A stretch of DNA of 64,000 nucleotides from Tropicimonas sp. IMCC34043 (GTDB taxonomy: Bacteria; Pseudomonadota; Alphaproteobacteria; Rhodobacterales; Rhodobacteraceae): assembly GCF_003390845.1 (NCBI RefSeq), contig NZ_QMEK01000003.1, forward strand, positions 248,001 through 312,000, read 5' to 3'. Below, piece after piece: positions 27,021 to 35,670 of this stretch. A model generated the notes under the pieces. The model saw nothing but the letters and a program-made list of their open reading frames with translations. It did not search any database and was not told where the DNA came from. The translations under genes were made by a program, and so were the position numbers. Position 1 is the first letter of the stretch, and each line of letters starts with the position of its first letter.

Positions 27021-28051
27021 CCGCGATGCGCCTCATTGTCGTTGGACTGGGTGCGCGGGCGCAGACCTGGCTGAAGGTCATCGCGGCCAATCCCGACGTC
27101 ACCATTGCCGGGCTGTGCGATCCCGATCCGGCGGCGCGCGACCGTCTGGCCGGGCAGTACCCCAAGGCCGCGATCGGCGCGGACCTGTCCGAAGTCGTCA
27201 GAGCCGGTGGCGATGCGGTGCTTCTGTGCACCCCGCCCGCCGGGCGCGCGGCCCAGTTCGAGGTCTGTTGCCAGCATCACATGGCCATCCTTGCCGAAAA
27301 GCCCCTCGCGGACGATCTGGCGACGGCCGGCCGCTATGTCGCGATGGCCGAGGCGGCCGGCGTGCCGCTGATCGTCGGATTGAATTTCCGGTACCTCGCG
27401 GTGACGCAGGAGACGATCCGCCTGTTTGCCACCGGCACCGTCGGCACGCCGGAATTCGCCCGCTTCACCTACGAGCGCTGGCGCGATGGCACCCTTGGGC
27501 ACCTCAACAAGTATCCGTTGACAATGGAACAGCCGATGCTTTGGGAACAATCGGTGCATCACTTCGACCTGATGCGCTTCGTCTACGGGGCCGAGCCAGT
27601 GCGGGTCTATGCGCGCACCTTCAACCCCTCGTGGTCGATGTATCGCGGCGATGCGAATGTCTCGGCGATCATCGATTTCGATAACGCGATGACGGTGAAT
27701 TACCAGGGCACCTGGCAGGGCAACTGGGACCGGCTTGGATTTGAATGGCGCACCGAGTGTACGCGAGGCGTCGTTGTCCAGCGCGACATGTTCGGACGCC
27801 TCGGATACGCGCGGCGTCAGGACACCGAATTGCACGACGTGCCGCTGCCGGCGCACGTCGACTGGATCACGGATGCGGCCGCACTGCTCGCATCCTTCGT
27901 GAAAACATGGCGCGGATCAACTGCGCCGCAGTGCACTGGCCACGACCATCTCCGATCGCTGCAAATGCTCGAAGCCTGCGTCATTTCATCGGGCAGGGGC
28001 GAAGCGGTCGAACTGGCCGAAATCCGACAAGACGCGATCAAGGCGGGATGA
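27017..28051 (+). CDS. Gfo/Idh/MocA-family oxidoreductase, copy 1
   Basis: 344-aa NAD(P)-dependent oxidoreductase. Rossmann motif VVGLGARAQTWLKVI starts at residue 7, the family EKP motif is in AEKPLADD, and the candidate catalytic block is SVHHFDLMRFVYG. Members oxidise or reduce sugars, inositols and similar polyols. A second family member at 31698-32783 is only moderately similar, so they likely act at different steps. Followed after 24 bases by the binding-protein gene. Confidence 0.88.
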   Translation: MTAMRLIVVGLGARAQTWLKVIAANPDVTIAGLCDPDPAARDRLAGQYPKAAIGADLSEVVRAGGDAVLLCTPPAGRAAQFEVCCQHHMAILAEKPLADDLATAGRYVAMAEAAGVPLIVGLNFRYLAVTQETIRLFATGTVGTPEFARFTYERWRDGTLGHLNKYPLTMEQPMLWEQSVHHFDLMRFVYGAEPVRVYARTFNPSWSMYRGDANVSAIIDFDNAMTVNYQGTWQGNWDRLGFEWRTECTRGVVVQRDMFGRLGYARRQDTELHDVPLPAHVDWITDAAALLASFVKTWRGSTAPQCTGHDHLRSLQMLEACVISSGRGEAVELAEIRQDAIKAG

Positions 28052-28075
28052 TCCGCCGTAATAGAGGAAACACAT

Positions 28076-29629
28076 ATGAGACAACTGAAATATGCGTTGA
28101 TCGTTGCCGGTGCGGTGTCGGGAGTGCCGTATGCGGTCCTCGCCACGCCGTCCGATGACACCTTGGTGGTAGGGCTGAGCGCCGACATCGACACGCTCGA
28201 TCCCGGCGAGATCAGTTCGCGCGATGCCTCCAACGTCGCCGAACACATCTTCACCACGCTGTCGTCGATTTCCGTTGACGGGCAGGTCACGCCACGCCTG
28301 GCCGACACCTATACCGTCAGCGACGATGGCAAGTCGCTGACCTATCACATCCCACCCGGTCATACCTGCCAGGACGGCGAGACCCTGGACGCCGAGGACG
28401 TTGCCTATTCGTTCAACCGTGCGGCGGATCCGGCCAACAAGTTCACCGGCAACACGCCGGGGTTCATCTTCACCTCGATCGACTTCAAGGATGCCATTGC
28501 GCCGGATCCCGAGCATGTGGTCATCAACGTGGGCATCAAGAGCTCGATGACGCCGGGCTTTCTGACCGAGGTGTTTGTCCACTGCAAGGACAGCTACGAG
28601 AAGATGAGCCTCGACGACGCAACGACCCACCCCGTGGCCTCTGGTCCCTACCAGGTGGTCGACTGGACGCCGGGGTCGGAGATCGTTCTGGAAAAACGCC
28701 AGGATCCCGGCAACTTCAAGACGATCGAATATCGGATCATCCCGGAAGCCTCGACCCGGACGGCGGAACTGCTGACCGGAAACGTCGACATCATCACAAA
28801 CGTCTCGCCGGACCAGATCGGCGCCATCGACAACAGCAATGTCGCAAGGGTCGAAAAGGTTCAGGGCACCCGGCGGATGTACGTCGGCTTCAACCAAAGC
28901 GCGATGTTCGACTCCCCCGGCGCAATGGCGATCAAGAAGGCGGACGTGCGCCGCGCCCTGCAGTATGCGGTGGACGTTCCGACGATCTGCCAGCAGCTGC
29001 TGAGCATCGAATGCGAACGTGCAACCAGCCTGGTCAACCCGCCTCAGGGCAACCCCGACCTCACGCCCTATCCCTATGACCCGGCAATGGCCGAAAAGCT
29101 GCTGGACGAGGCCGGCTATCCGCGTGACGCCGATGGCGTGCGTTTCGAGATGACGCTTCAGGCCCCGCGCGGCCGCTATCTGAACGACGCCAACGTCGCG
29201 CTTGCCGTTGGACAATACCTTTCCGATATCGGCGTGGCGACGAACGTCGAACTGATGGAATGGTCCTCGGTCTATGTGCCTCTGATCCGCAAGCACGAGG
29301 CGGGTCCGATGTTCTTCCTCGGCTCGGGCGGCGGTCTGTGGAGTGCGCTCTACGACATGTCCGACCTGGCGGCGGTGGATTCGGGCCCGAACTACACCGA
29401 CTGGGACGATCCCCGCTGGTTCAGCCGGTGGGCGGACATCGAGGCGGCCAAGTCGCCGGAAGAGGAGCGCACGATCATCAACGAGATGCTCAAGGTGTTT
29501 CACGACGATGGCCCGTGGCTGCTGATGTACTTTCAGCCCGATTTCTACGGTGTCAGCAATCGCATCGACTGGACCGCGCGCCGCGACGAGGTGGTTGAAC
29601 TCTTCGACGCCAAGCTGGCCGCGAAGTGA
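28076..29629 (+). CDS. Dpp/Opp-type periplasmic solute-binding protein (SBP family 5)
   Basis: 517-aa extracytoplasmic receptor for the peptide-type ABC importer. Signal peptide at residues 1-22 or so (basic RQLK, then a hydrophobic stretch, cleavage near LATPSD). Family 5 blocks are present: VGLSADIDTLDP at the mature N terminus, DTYTVSDDGKSLTYHIPPG, DAEDVAYSFNRAADP and VRRALQYAVDVP. Ligands of the family include peptides, glutathione, nickel, opines and many polar compounds. It heads the permease genes; a strong hairpin lies right after its stop. Confidence 0.93.
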   Translation: MRQLKYALIVAGAVSGVPYAVLATPSDDTLVVGLSADIDTLDPGEISSRDASNVAEHIFTTLSSISVDGQVTPRLADTYTVSDDGKSLTYHIPPGHTCQDGETLDAEDVAYSFNRAADPANKFTGNTPGFIFTSIDFKDAIAPDPEHVVINVGIKSSMTPGFLTEVFVHCKDSYEKMSLDDATTHPVASGPYQVVDWTPGSEIVLEKRQDPGNFKTIEYRIIPEASTRTAELLTGNVDIITNVSPDQIGAIDNSNVARVEKVQGTRRMYVGFNQSAMFDSPGAMAIKKADVRRALQYAVDVPTICQQLLSIECERATSLVNPPQGNPDLTPYPYDPAMAEKLLDEAGYPRDADGVRFEMTLQAPRGRYLNDANVALAVGQYLSDIGVATNVELMEWSSVYVPLIRKHEAGPMFFLGSGGGLWSALYDMSDLAAVDSGPNYTDWDDPRWFSRWADIEAAKSPEEERTIINEMLKVFHDDGPWLLMYFQPDFYGVSNRIDWTARRDEVVELFDAKLAAK

Positions 29630-29635
29630 CACATC

Positions 29636-29662
29636 GGGATGCGGCCGCAACGGCCGCATCCC
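29636..29662 (+). terminator. Strong hairpin after the binding-protein gene, likely 3' stabiliser or partial terminator
   Basis: A perfect 12-base stem (GGGATGCGGCCG paired with CGGCCGCATCCC) with a CAA loop begins 7 bases after the stop codon. No U tract follows. Hairpins at this point commonly protect the binding-protein mRNA and reduce expression of the downstream permease genes, giving the excess of receptor over permease that such importers need. Confidence 0.6.
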
Positions 29663-29721
29663 GCCCCTTCCTGCCGGGCGCTTGAGGGCGCACTGCAGGC
29701 CGAGCCAAAGGAACCTGTCGC

Positions 29722-30696
29722 GTGTGGACTTACATAGCCCGACGCCTGAGCCAGACTGTCATCGTGCTTCTGGGCGTGACGCTCATCAGCTTCATTGGGC
29801 TGCACATCGGTGGCGACCCGACATATCTCTACGTCTCGGATCGGGCAACGAACGAGGAAATCGACCAGGCTCGCGAAAGGCTTGGCTTCGACAAGCCGCT
29901 TTACGTCCAGTACCTGACCTTCATCGGCAATGCCGCGCAGGGCGACCTTGGCCGGTCGTTGAAATTCCGCCGTCCGGCAATCGAGGTGGTGGCCGATGCG
30001 CTGCCCGCGACCATCGAGTTGACGCTGTTCTCGATGGCGATCGCGATTGTCTTTGCCATTCCGCTTGGCGTGCTGGCGGCGCTGAGGCGCGGCACCGCAA
30101 CAGACGGCTCGATCATGATCCTCGGAATGCTGGGTCAGTCGATCCCGAGTTTCTGGCTGGGTATCATGATGATCATGCTGTTCGGCGTGCAGTTGCGCTG
30201 GTTCCCGATCTCCGGCCATGTTCCGCTTTTGGAACCGCTTCTTCAGGGCGATGTGCGCACCGCGCTGACCAGCTTGCCCTCTGCGCTCTATTACATGGTG
30301 ATGCCAAGCCTTGCCGTGGGGGTCTATTCTCTCTCGCGCAACGCCCGTCTGGTTCGCTCGTCGATGTTGGAGACCCTCTCGCTGGACTATGTGCGCACCG
30401 CCCGTGCCAAAGGGCTCAGCGAGTTTTCTGTGGTCATCAACCACGCGCTGCGCAACGCCTGGCTGCCGGTGGTCACCATGATCGGGCTTGAGTTCGGGTT
30501 CCTGCTGGGCGGCGTCGTGGTGGTCGAGATCGTGTTTTCCTGGCCGGGGATCGGGCGGCTTCTCTTCAACGCGATCAATCAACGCGACATCCCCCTGGTG
30601 CAGGCCTGCGTGATCGTCCTTGCGGGGATTTTTGTGGCGATCAACCTGATCGTCGACCTGATCTATGCGCGCCTCGACCCGCGTGTGCGCCTATGA
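29722..30696 (+). CDS. Dpp-type ABC permease, DppB-like
   Basis: 324-aa inner-membrane permease with about six spans. The cytoplasmic EAA loop that contacts the ATPase is at TLSLDYVRTARAKGLSE. N terminus WTYIARRLSQTVIVLLGVTL is the classic DppB start. Start is GTG at 29722, preceded by AAAGGAA. Its TGA overlaps the ATG of the DppC-like gene. No ATPase follows; the ATPases at 7878-9937 probably serve it. Confidence 0.93.
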   Translation: MWTYIARRLSQTVIVLLGVTLISFIGLHIGGDPTYLYVSDRATNEEIDQARERLGFDKPLYVQYLTFIGNAAQGDLGRSLKFRRPAIEVVADALPATIELTLFSMAIAIVFAIPLGVLAALRRGTATDGSIMILGMLGQSIPSFWLGIMMIMLFGVQLRWFPISGHVPLLEPLLQGDVRTALTSLPSALYYMVMPSLAVGVYSLSRNARLVRSSMLETLSLDYVRTARAKGLSEFSVVINHALRNAWLPVVTMIGLEFGFLLGGVVVVEIVFSWPGIGRLLFNAINQRDIPLVQACVIVLAGIFVAINLIVDLIYARLDPRVRL

Positions 30697-31667
30697 GGAG
30701 CGGATCGATGTTGCAATCCCATCCCGACGGACCGTTCGTCGATCCTGCCGCGACGGATGTTTCCGACACGGCTGCTGCCCTGCCACCGCGTCGGCGCGGC
30801 GATGGATGGCGGCGGGCCTGGCGCAGCATGGTGCGCGCTCGCTGGCCGATCTTTGCGCTGGTCATTCTCGGCCTGCTGGTCGGTGCGGCAATCTTCGGCC
30901 CCACGATCTCGCCGCACGATCCCAACCGGCAGAACATCATGCTTCGGCTCCAGCCGCCGATGGTGAGAGACAGCATGGGGCACGTCAAGTTCGTGCTGGG
31001 GTCGGACGGTCTGGGCCGGGACGTGCTGTCGCGGCTGCTCTATGGCGCTCGAATCTCTCTGCTGGTGGGGGTCACCGCCATTGCCATCGGCGGCTCGCTC
31101 GGCGTGGCGCTGGGGTTGATCTCGGGCTATTTCGGCGGCTGGATCGACGACGTGATCATGCGGTTGGGCGACATCCAGCTGGCGTTTCCTTTCGTGCTGA
31201 TGGCGATCATGTTCCTGGTGGTGCTCGGGCCGGGGGTGGTCAACCTGATCGTCGTGCTCGGGATCGGTCAATGGATCACCTACGCGCGGATCGTGCGGGC
31301 GCAGACCTTCTCGTTGCGCGAGAAGGAATTCGTCGAAGCCGCGCGCGCCCTTGGTGCCAGCCACATGTCGATCATGTTCGTCACCATTCTGCCCAACGTG
31401 ATTGCGCCCCTGACGGTGATCGCGTCCTTCAACATCGCCTCGGTCATCCTGGCCGAGGCCGCCCTGTCGTTCCTGGGACTGGGCGTTCCACCCTCGGTGC
31501 CGACCTGGGGCTCGATGCTGGCCGAAAGCCGTGACCAGCTGATCGCCAACAAGTGGTGGCTGGCCGTGTTCCCCGGCATGGCAATCGTTCTGACGGTGCT
31601 GGCCTTCAATATCATCGGCGACTGGCTGCGCGACTTCCTCGACCCGCGGCTCAAGACGAATGGCTGA
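30693..31667 (+). CDS. Dpp-type ABC permease, DppC-like
   Basis: 324-aa inner-membrane permease. It has a cytoplasmic N-terminal extension of about 45 residues, then six spans. The C-type signature ISPHDPNRQN precedes the periplasmic domain, and the EAA loop is EKEFVEAARALGASHMSI. It forms the translocation channel with the DppB-like protein whose gene it overlaps by 4 bases. The last residues DWLRDFLDPRLKTNG are typical of the family. Confidence 0.93.
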   Translation: MRSGSMLQSHPDGPFVDPAATDVSDTAAALPPRRRGDGWRRAWRSMVRARWPIFALVILGLLVGAAIFGPTISPHDPNRQNIMLRLQPPMVRDSMGHVKFVLGSDGLGRDVLSRLLYGARISLLVGVTAIAIGGSLGVALGLISGYFGGWIDDVIMRLGDIQLAFPFVLMAIMFLVVLGPGVVNLIVVLGIGQWITYARIVRAQTFSLREKEFVEAARALGASHMSIMFVTILPNVIAPLTVIASFNIASVILAEAALSFLGLGVPPSVPTWGSMLAESRDQLIANKWWLAVFPGMAIVLTVLAFNIIGDWLRDFLDPRLKTNG

Positions 31668-31697
31668 GCATTCTTCCATCAACGCAAAGGAGACGAC

Positions 31698-32783
31698 ATG
31701 ATCAGGGTCGGCATTATCGGGGCGAGCTTTGCGCGTGACGCCTATCTGCCAGCGTTCCGGCATATCGCGGGGGCAAAGGTGGTGGCGCTTGCGTCCGGTC
31801 GCATCGCCAGTGCGAAGGCCGCGGCAGAGCCACACGGGATCGGCGCGGTCTACGATGACTGGCAACGCATGCTGGACGAGCAGAAGCCGGACCTTGTGTG
31901 CATCGCGACGCCCACGAACCTGCACTTGCCGATGACGCTCGCCGCTATTGCCGCGGGTGCCCATGTGCTGTGCGAAAAACCGACGGCGATGACCGCAGAC
32001 GAGGCCCGAGCGATGCTGGACGCTGCCGAAGGCGCGGGTAGGGTCCACATGATCGACCACGAATTGCGCTTCAATCCCAATCGGGCGCGCATCTCTGCGA
32101 TGATCGCGGAAGGCGACCTGGGAGAGATCCGGCACGTCAACATCACCAACATCGGCGCCTCCTGGAATGATCCGGCATCGCGCCCGATGGGCGATTGGTG
32201 GTCCGACGCGGCACAGGGCGGGGGCCGGCTGGGCGCGAATGGATCGCATCAGGTCGACATGCTCCGCTGGTGGCTGGGCGAGCCTGCGGCGGTGGTAGGC
32301 CAGGCGCTGACGCGGGTGCCCGACAGGGTCGACCCCAAGACCGGGCAGGCCTGGACGGCGACCGCCGACGACCTGACCCACTTCACGCTGGAAATGGCAT
32401 CGGGCGCCATCGCGCAGGTGTTCATGAGCGGCGTCGCGGCCACCAACATGGGCAACGAGACGCAGGTGTTCGGGTCAAGGGGCACGCTGACCCTGTCGAA
32501 CGGCGATGAGAGGCTGTGGTTTGCCAAGGCCGGCGACAAGGGGTTCACCGAGATCACCGAGGCCGACCCTGCTGCGGCGCTGCCGGGGCTGAACAAGGGG
32601 ATCTGGAACGTCTCGGTTCTGGCGGCGCTGCGTGAACTCGTTGCGGCGATATCGGATGCCCGGCCGCTGCACAGGGGCGCGACATTCCTCGACGGAGTAC
32701 GCAACCAGCAGGTGCTGGACGCGGTCCTGACCTCGACCCGCAGCCGCAGCTGGGAAAGCCTGCCGGCGGTGGGCGCAGCATGA
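31698..32783 (+). CDS. Gfo/Idh/MocA-family oxidoreductase, copy 2
   Basis: 361-aa NAD(P)-dependent oxidoreductase. Rossmann block IIGASFARDAYLPAF, EKP motif in LCEKPTAMT, and substrate block NGSHQVDMLRWWLG. It starts after AAAGGAG, 30 bases after the permease stop, and overlaps the following SDR gene by 4 bases. With copy 1 and the SDR it gives three potential redox steps, consistent with a polyol or sugar moiety in the substrate. Confidence 0.88.
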   Translation: MIRVGIIGASFARDAYLPAFRHIAGAKVVALASGRIASAKAAAEPHGIGAVYDDWQRMLDEQKPDLVCIATPTNLHLPMTLAAIAAGAHVLCEKPTAMTADEARAMLDAAEGAGRVHMIDHELRFNPNRARISAMIAEGDLGEIRHVNITNIGASWNDPASRPMGDWWSDAAQGGGRLGANGSHQVDMLRWWLGEPAAVVGQALTRVPDRVDPKTGQAWTATADDLTHFTLEMASGAIAQVFMSGVAATNMGNETQVFGSRGTLTLSNGDERLWFAKAGDKGFTEITEADPAAALPGLNKGIWNVSVLAALRELVAAISDARPLHRGATFLDGVRNQQVLDAVLTSTRSRSWESLPAVGAA

Positions 32784-33505
32784 CCCCGCCGATCGACGCT
32801 CAGCGCGTGGTCGTGACCGGCGCGGCGCAGGGGCTGGGCGCCGCGATCGCCCGGGCCTTTGCAGCCAGAGGTGCTGACCTCATACTGATCGACCGCGCGG
32901 CGGAGGCGCTGCAGGCGGTGGCCATGCAGTGCGGACCGCGTGCGCGTGCCATAGCGGCCGATCTGGCCGACGCCGGACAGACCCGGGCCGCGGCGGCCGC
33001 GATGTGCGACGGCGGCCCTGTCGACACTTTGATCCACAACGCGGCGATCCTTCGTCCCGCGCCGTTGGAGATGACAGATTTCGAGACCTTCCGCGCCACG
33101 CTCGACGTTGGACTTCAGGCGGCCTTCCTGCTGTCGCAGGCGGTCTGGGCCGAGATGAAGGCGCGCGGCGGTACCTTGATCTTTGTCTCGTCGCAATCGG
33201 GCATCAAGGGCTTTGCCGACGAAACCGGCTATTGCATGGCCAAGCACGGGCTCGAGGGGTTCTCGAAATGTCTCGCGCTGGAGGCGGGCACAGCGGATAT
33301 CGTCTCCTGCACCATTACGCCCGGGCATCTGATGCACACACCGATGTCAGAGGCCAATTATTCTGCGGATCTGAAGCGGCAATGGATATCTCCCGACCGG
33401 CTGGCGCCGGCCTTTGTCAGGATCGCCGAAAGCCGGGCGCCCGACCTGAACGGCCAGCGCCTGAATGCCTGGGAGATCGTGCAACAAATGGAAATGGCAC
33501 AATGA
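32780..33505 (+). CDS. Short-chain dehydrogenase/reductase
   Basis: 241-aa classical SDR. Cofactor motif VTGAAQGLGAAIA at residues 11-23, NAAI motif in HNAAILRP, catalytic Ser in FVSSQSG and Tyr-Lys pair in GYCMAKHG. The acidic residue in LILIDRA at the end of the second strand suggests NAD preference. Overlaps both neighbours by 4 bases. Substrate not predictable from sequence. Confidence 0.9.
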   Translation: MTPPIDAQRVVVTGAAQGLGAAIARAFAARGADLILIDRAAEALQAVAMQCGPRARAIAADLADAGQTRAAAAAMCDGGPVDTLIHNAAILRPAPLEMTDFETFRATLDVGLQAAFLLSQAVWAEMKARGGTLIFVSSQSGIKGFADETGYCMAKHGLEGFSKCLALEAGTADIVSCTITPGHLMHTPMSEANYSADLKRQWISPDRLAPAFVRIAESRAPDLNGQRLNAWEIVQQMEMAQ

Positions 33506-34857
33506 AAGACATTTACGCCTACATCGATGCCCACGCTGACGAGTTTGTTGCGGATCTGCAGACACTTGTCCGGCAGCCATCGGTCTCGGCCCAGAACATC
33601 GGGTTGCGGGACTGTGCCGATCTCGTGCGCCGGATGATGCACGACGATGGCCTGCCGGCCGAGTTTTACGAACTCGAAGCCGGGCCGCCGGTGGTCTTTG
33701 GCACTTTGCCGTCGCCGGTCTCGAAAAAGACGCTGTTGTGCTATTCCCACTATGACGTGCAGCCACCCGAACCGGTGGAGGCCTGGAGCCATGGCGGGCC
33801 ATGGTCGGCTGCCATCGTCGATGGCGTGCTGTACGGACGTGGCGCCACCGACAACAAAAGCGGTGTTCTGGCCTTCAACAAGGCGGCCAAGGCGTTTCTT
33901 GCCGTGCGCGGCGAGGTCCCGGTAACCCTCAAGTTCCTGATCGAGGGCGAAGAGGAAATCGGCAGCCCCCATCTGGCCGCCTGGGCCGCGCAGAACACCT
34001 CGCTTCTGGCGGCAGACGGGATGCATTGCCTTGATGGTTCGCTGGAAATCGGCGCCGATGTGCCGGACGTCTCGCTGGGGCTGAAGTCGGTGCTGTTTGC
34101 GGAACTGATCGCGCGCGGCCCGCGCCAGGATGTCCACTCGCTGAACTTCCCGCTGGTGCCGAACCCGGTCTGGGACCTTGTGCATGCGCTCGCCACCATC
34201 ATGGACCGCGACCGCAACATCCTGATCGAGAACTGGGCCGAGGGCATCTATGTCCCGGACGCAGAGGACGACGGCTATCTGGCCGACAAGGCCGCGCGGA
34301 TCGACTTTGACATGCTGCGCGAGGAAATGGGCGTCGATCAGTTCGTCCTGGGCCGTGACGGTGTGGACGCCCTGCGCGCCCGCACCTACGAGCCCACGGC
34401 AAATATTCAGGGAATTGTCGCAGGGTATACCGGGCCGGGCACCAAGACCATCGTGCCGAAAGAGGCACGGGTTCGGATGGATTTCCGCCTGATCCCGAAT
34501 ATTCAGCCCGAGGCCGCCGCGGCCAGGCTGAAGGCGCATCTGAAGGACAAGGGCTTCGACAACATCGAGGTCCGGACCTTCGAGCATGCCGAACCGCCCT
34601 ACAAGATCTCGGCGCGCGAGGACATTTCGAAGTCCATCATCGCCGCGGCCCAGGAAGTTTATGGCGAGCCGCCCATCGTCAACGGGGTCTCCGCCGAGGG
34701 GGCCATCCTCAAGCACGTGTGGATCCCCTGCGTACTGACCGGATTTGCCAATCCCGGCTGCAATCTGCATGCACCCGACGAGAACATTCAGATCGAAAAG
34801 TACATCAAGGGGATCAAATACGCCGCGGCGATCATGGAGCATTTCGGCAAGGCCTGA
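33502..34857 (+). CDS. M20-family metallo-dipeptidase
   Basis: 451-aa zinc peptidase of the M20 (ArgE/DapE/carnosinase-like) family. Metal ligands are in CYSHYDVQPP (His, Asp), GATDNKSG (Asp), EGEEEIGSPH (catalytic Glu and ligand Glu), LDGSLE (Asp) and a C-terminal His in CNLHAPDEN. The length and the LCYSHYDVQP and NVSAEGA-like end blocks fit dipeptidases rather than allantoate amidohydrolases. It is the last gene of the rightward catabolic operon and probably releases amino acids from an imported peptide or conjugate. Confidence 0.9.
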   Translation: MKDIYAYIDAHADEFVADLQTLVRQPSVSAQNIGLRDCADLVRRMMHDDGLPAEFYELEAGPPVVFGTLPSPVSKKTLLCYSHYDVQPPEPVEAWSHGGPWSAAIVDGVLYGRGATDNKSGVLAFNKAAKAFLAVRGEVPVTLKFLIEGEEEIGSPHLAAWAAQNTSLLAADGMHCLDGSLEIGADVPDVSLGLKSVLFAELIARGPRQDVHSLNFPLVPNPVWDLVHALATIMDRDRNILIENWAEGIYVPDAEDDGYLADKAARIDFDMLREEMGVDQFVLGRDGVDALRARTYEPTANIQGIVAGYTGPGTKTIVPKEARVRMDFRLIPNIQPEAAAARLKAHLKDKGFDNIEVRTFEHAEPPYKISAREDISKSIIAAAQEVYGEPPIVNGVSAEGAILKHVWIPCVLTGFANPGCNLHAPDENIQIEKYIKGIKYAAAIMEHFGKA

Positions 34858-35670
34858 GACGCGCGTGCCGGTGCGACGATCGGTTGAACGCGCGCAATAT
34901 GAACGGACGCAATCCGGCGGACCTGTTGTGTTCCGAAAGGAGCGTTCCCGAACTTGGCTGTTCGCTTGCGTTGCACAGCAGCGAGAATGCGGTGTCGGCT
35001 TGGAAGCCTGTGCGACGGCGTATGGATGAGATTCTCGACCAGATTGGAGGCGATCTCGACGCGGCCGTCGGTCAGGACGGACTGCCGGCTGTCCCGGTGC
35101 CGTGGATGCAGGCCGGCTTTTCGCCAAGGCCGGACCCGGCCGATACCCGCGGGCGCTGCGGGCCGAGCCATGCGAGGATCAGGGGCGACGCTTGGGCCTT
35201 CCGGGCCGAGAGACGTTGGCCGACGGAGCGGCCGCGATTTTCGGCTTCGGCGTCTCGACCGACATCGGACCGAATACCCAGGCCTTTCCGATCGCCGACG
35301 AGGTATGTCCGGTCAGGATCCGCGCCAAGGGTGCCGACCCCTCGCGAAGACCGGCGGGGTCGGCACCGGCCTCCTGTTCCCGACCCCGCTGCAAGACTTC
35401 GGTACCGAACGGCTGCTCTGGGGCGCTAGTCGGCACCTCGATCCTTGGCGCAGTCGTCCCTTTGGCCTTGCGGATCGAGACAATCGGCAAGAACCTCGAC
35501 GATATCGGCGAATGACCGATTCCGGGCGGGCGGTTCACCATTGAACGGACGGAGGCTGATGGGCGGTCTCGGGGTCAGCCACGACATCCGCCGGACGGAA
35601 CGGGCCCGAAAGTGCCGGTTGAAGGGTCAGGATGGGCGTCCCGCGGCAGATCGCTCGGGATGCCCGAGGA
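34858..35670. other. 813-base stretch without a recognisable gene; possible decayed coding remnant
   Basis: Several medium open frames occur, none with a convincing start and family. Segments read like protein in different plus-strand frames: MDEILDQIGGDLDAAVGQDG (from 35022), then AAAIFGFGVSTDIGPNTQAF (near 35230), then SILGAVVPLALRIETIGKNL (near 35443) up to a stop at 35513-35515. Frame changes between them are what a frameshifted pseudogene would show, but GC-rich noise cannot be excluded. I see no IS ends or tRNA. Confidence 0.3.

Noticed and set aside
33502-34857. M20 protein as allantoate amidohydrolase, which would complete an allantoin pathway
   Set aside because: Length of 451 aa and the SHYDVQP, EGEEEIGSPH and LDGSLE blocks fit dipeptidases; nothing points to the allantoate branch.
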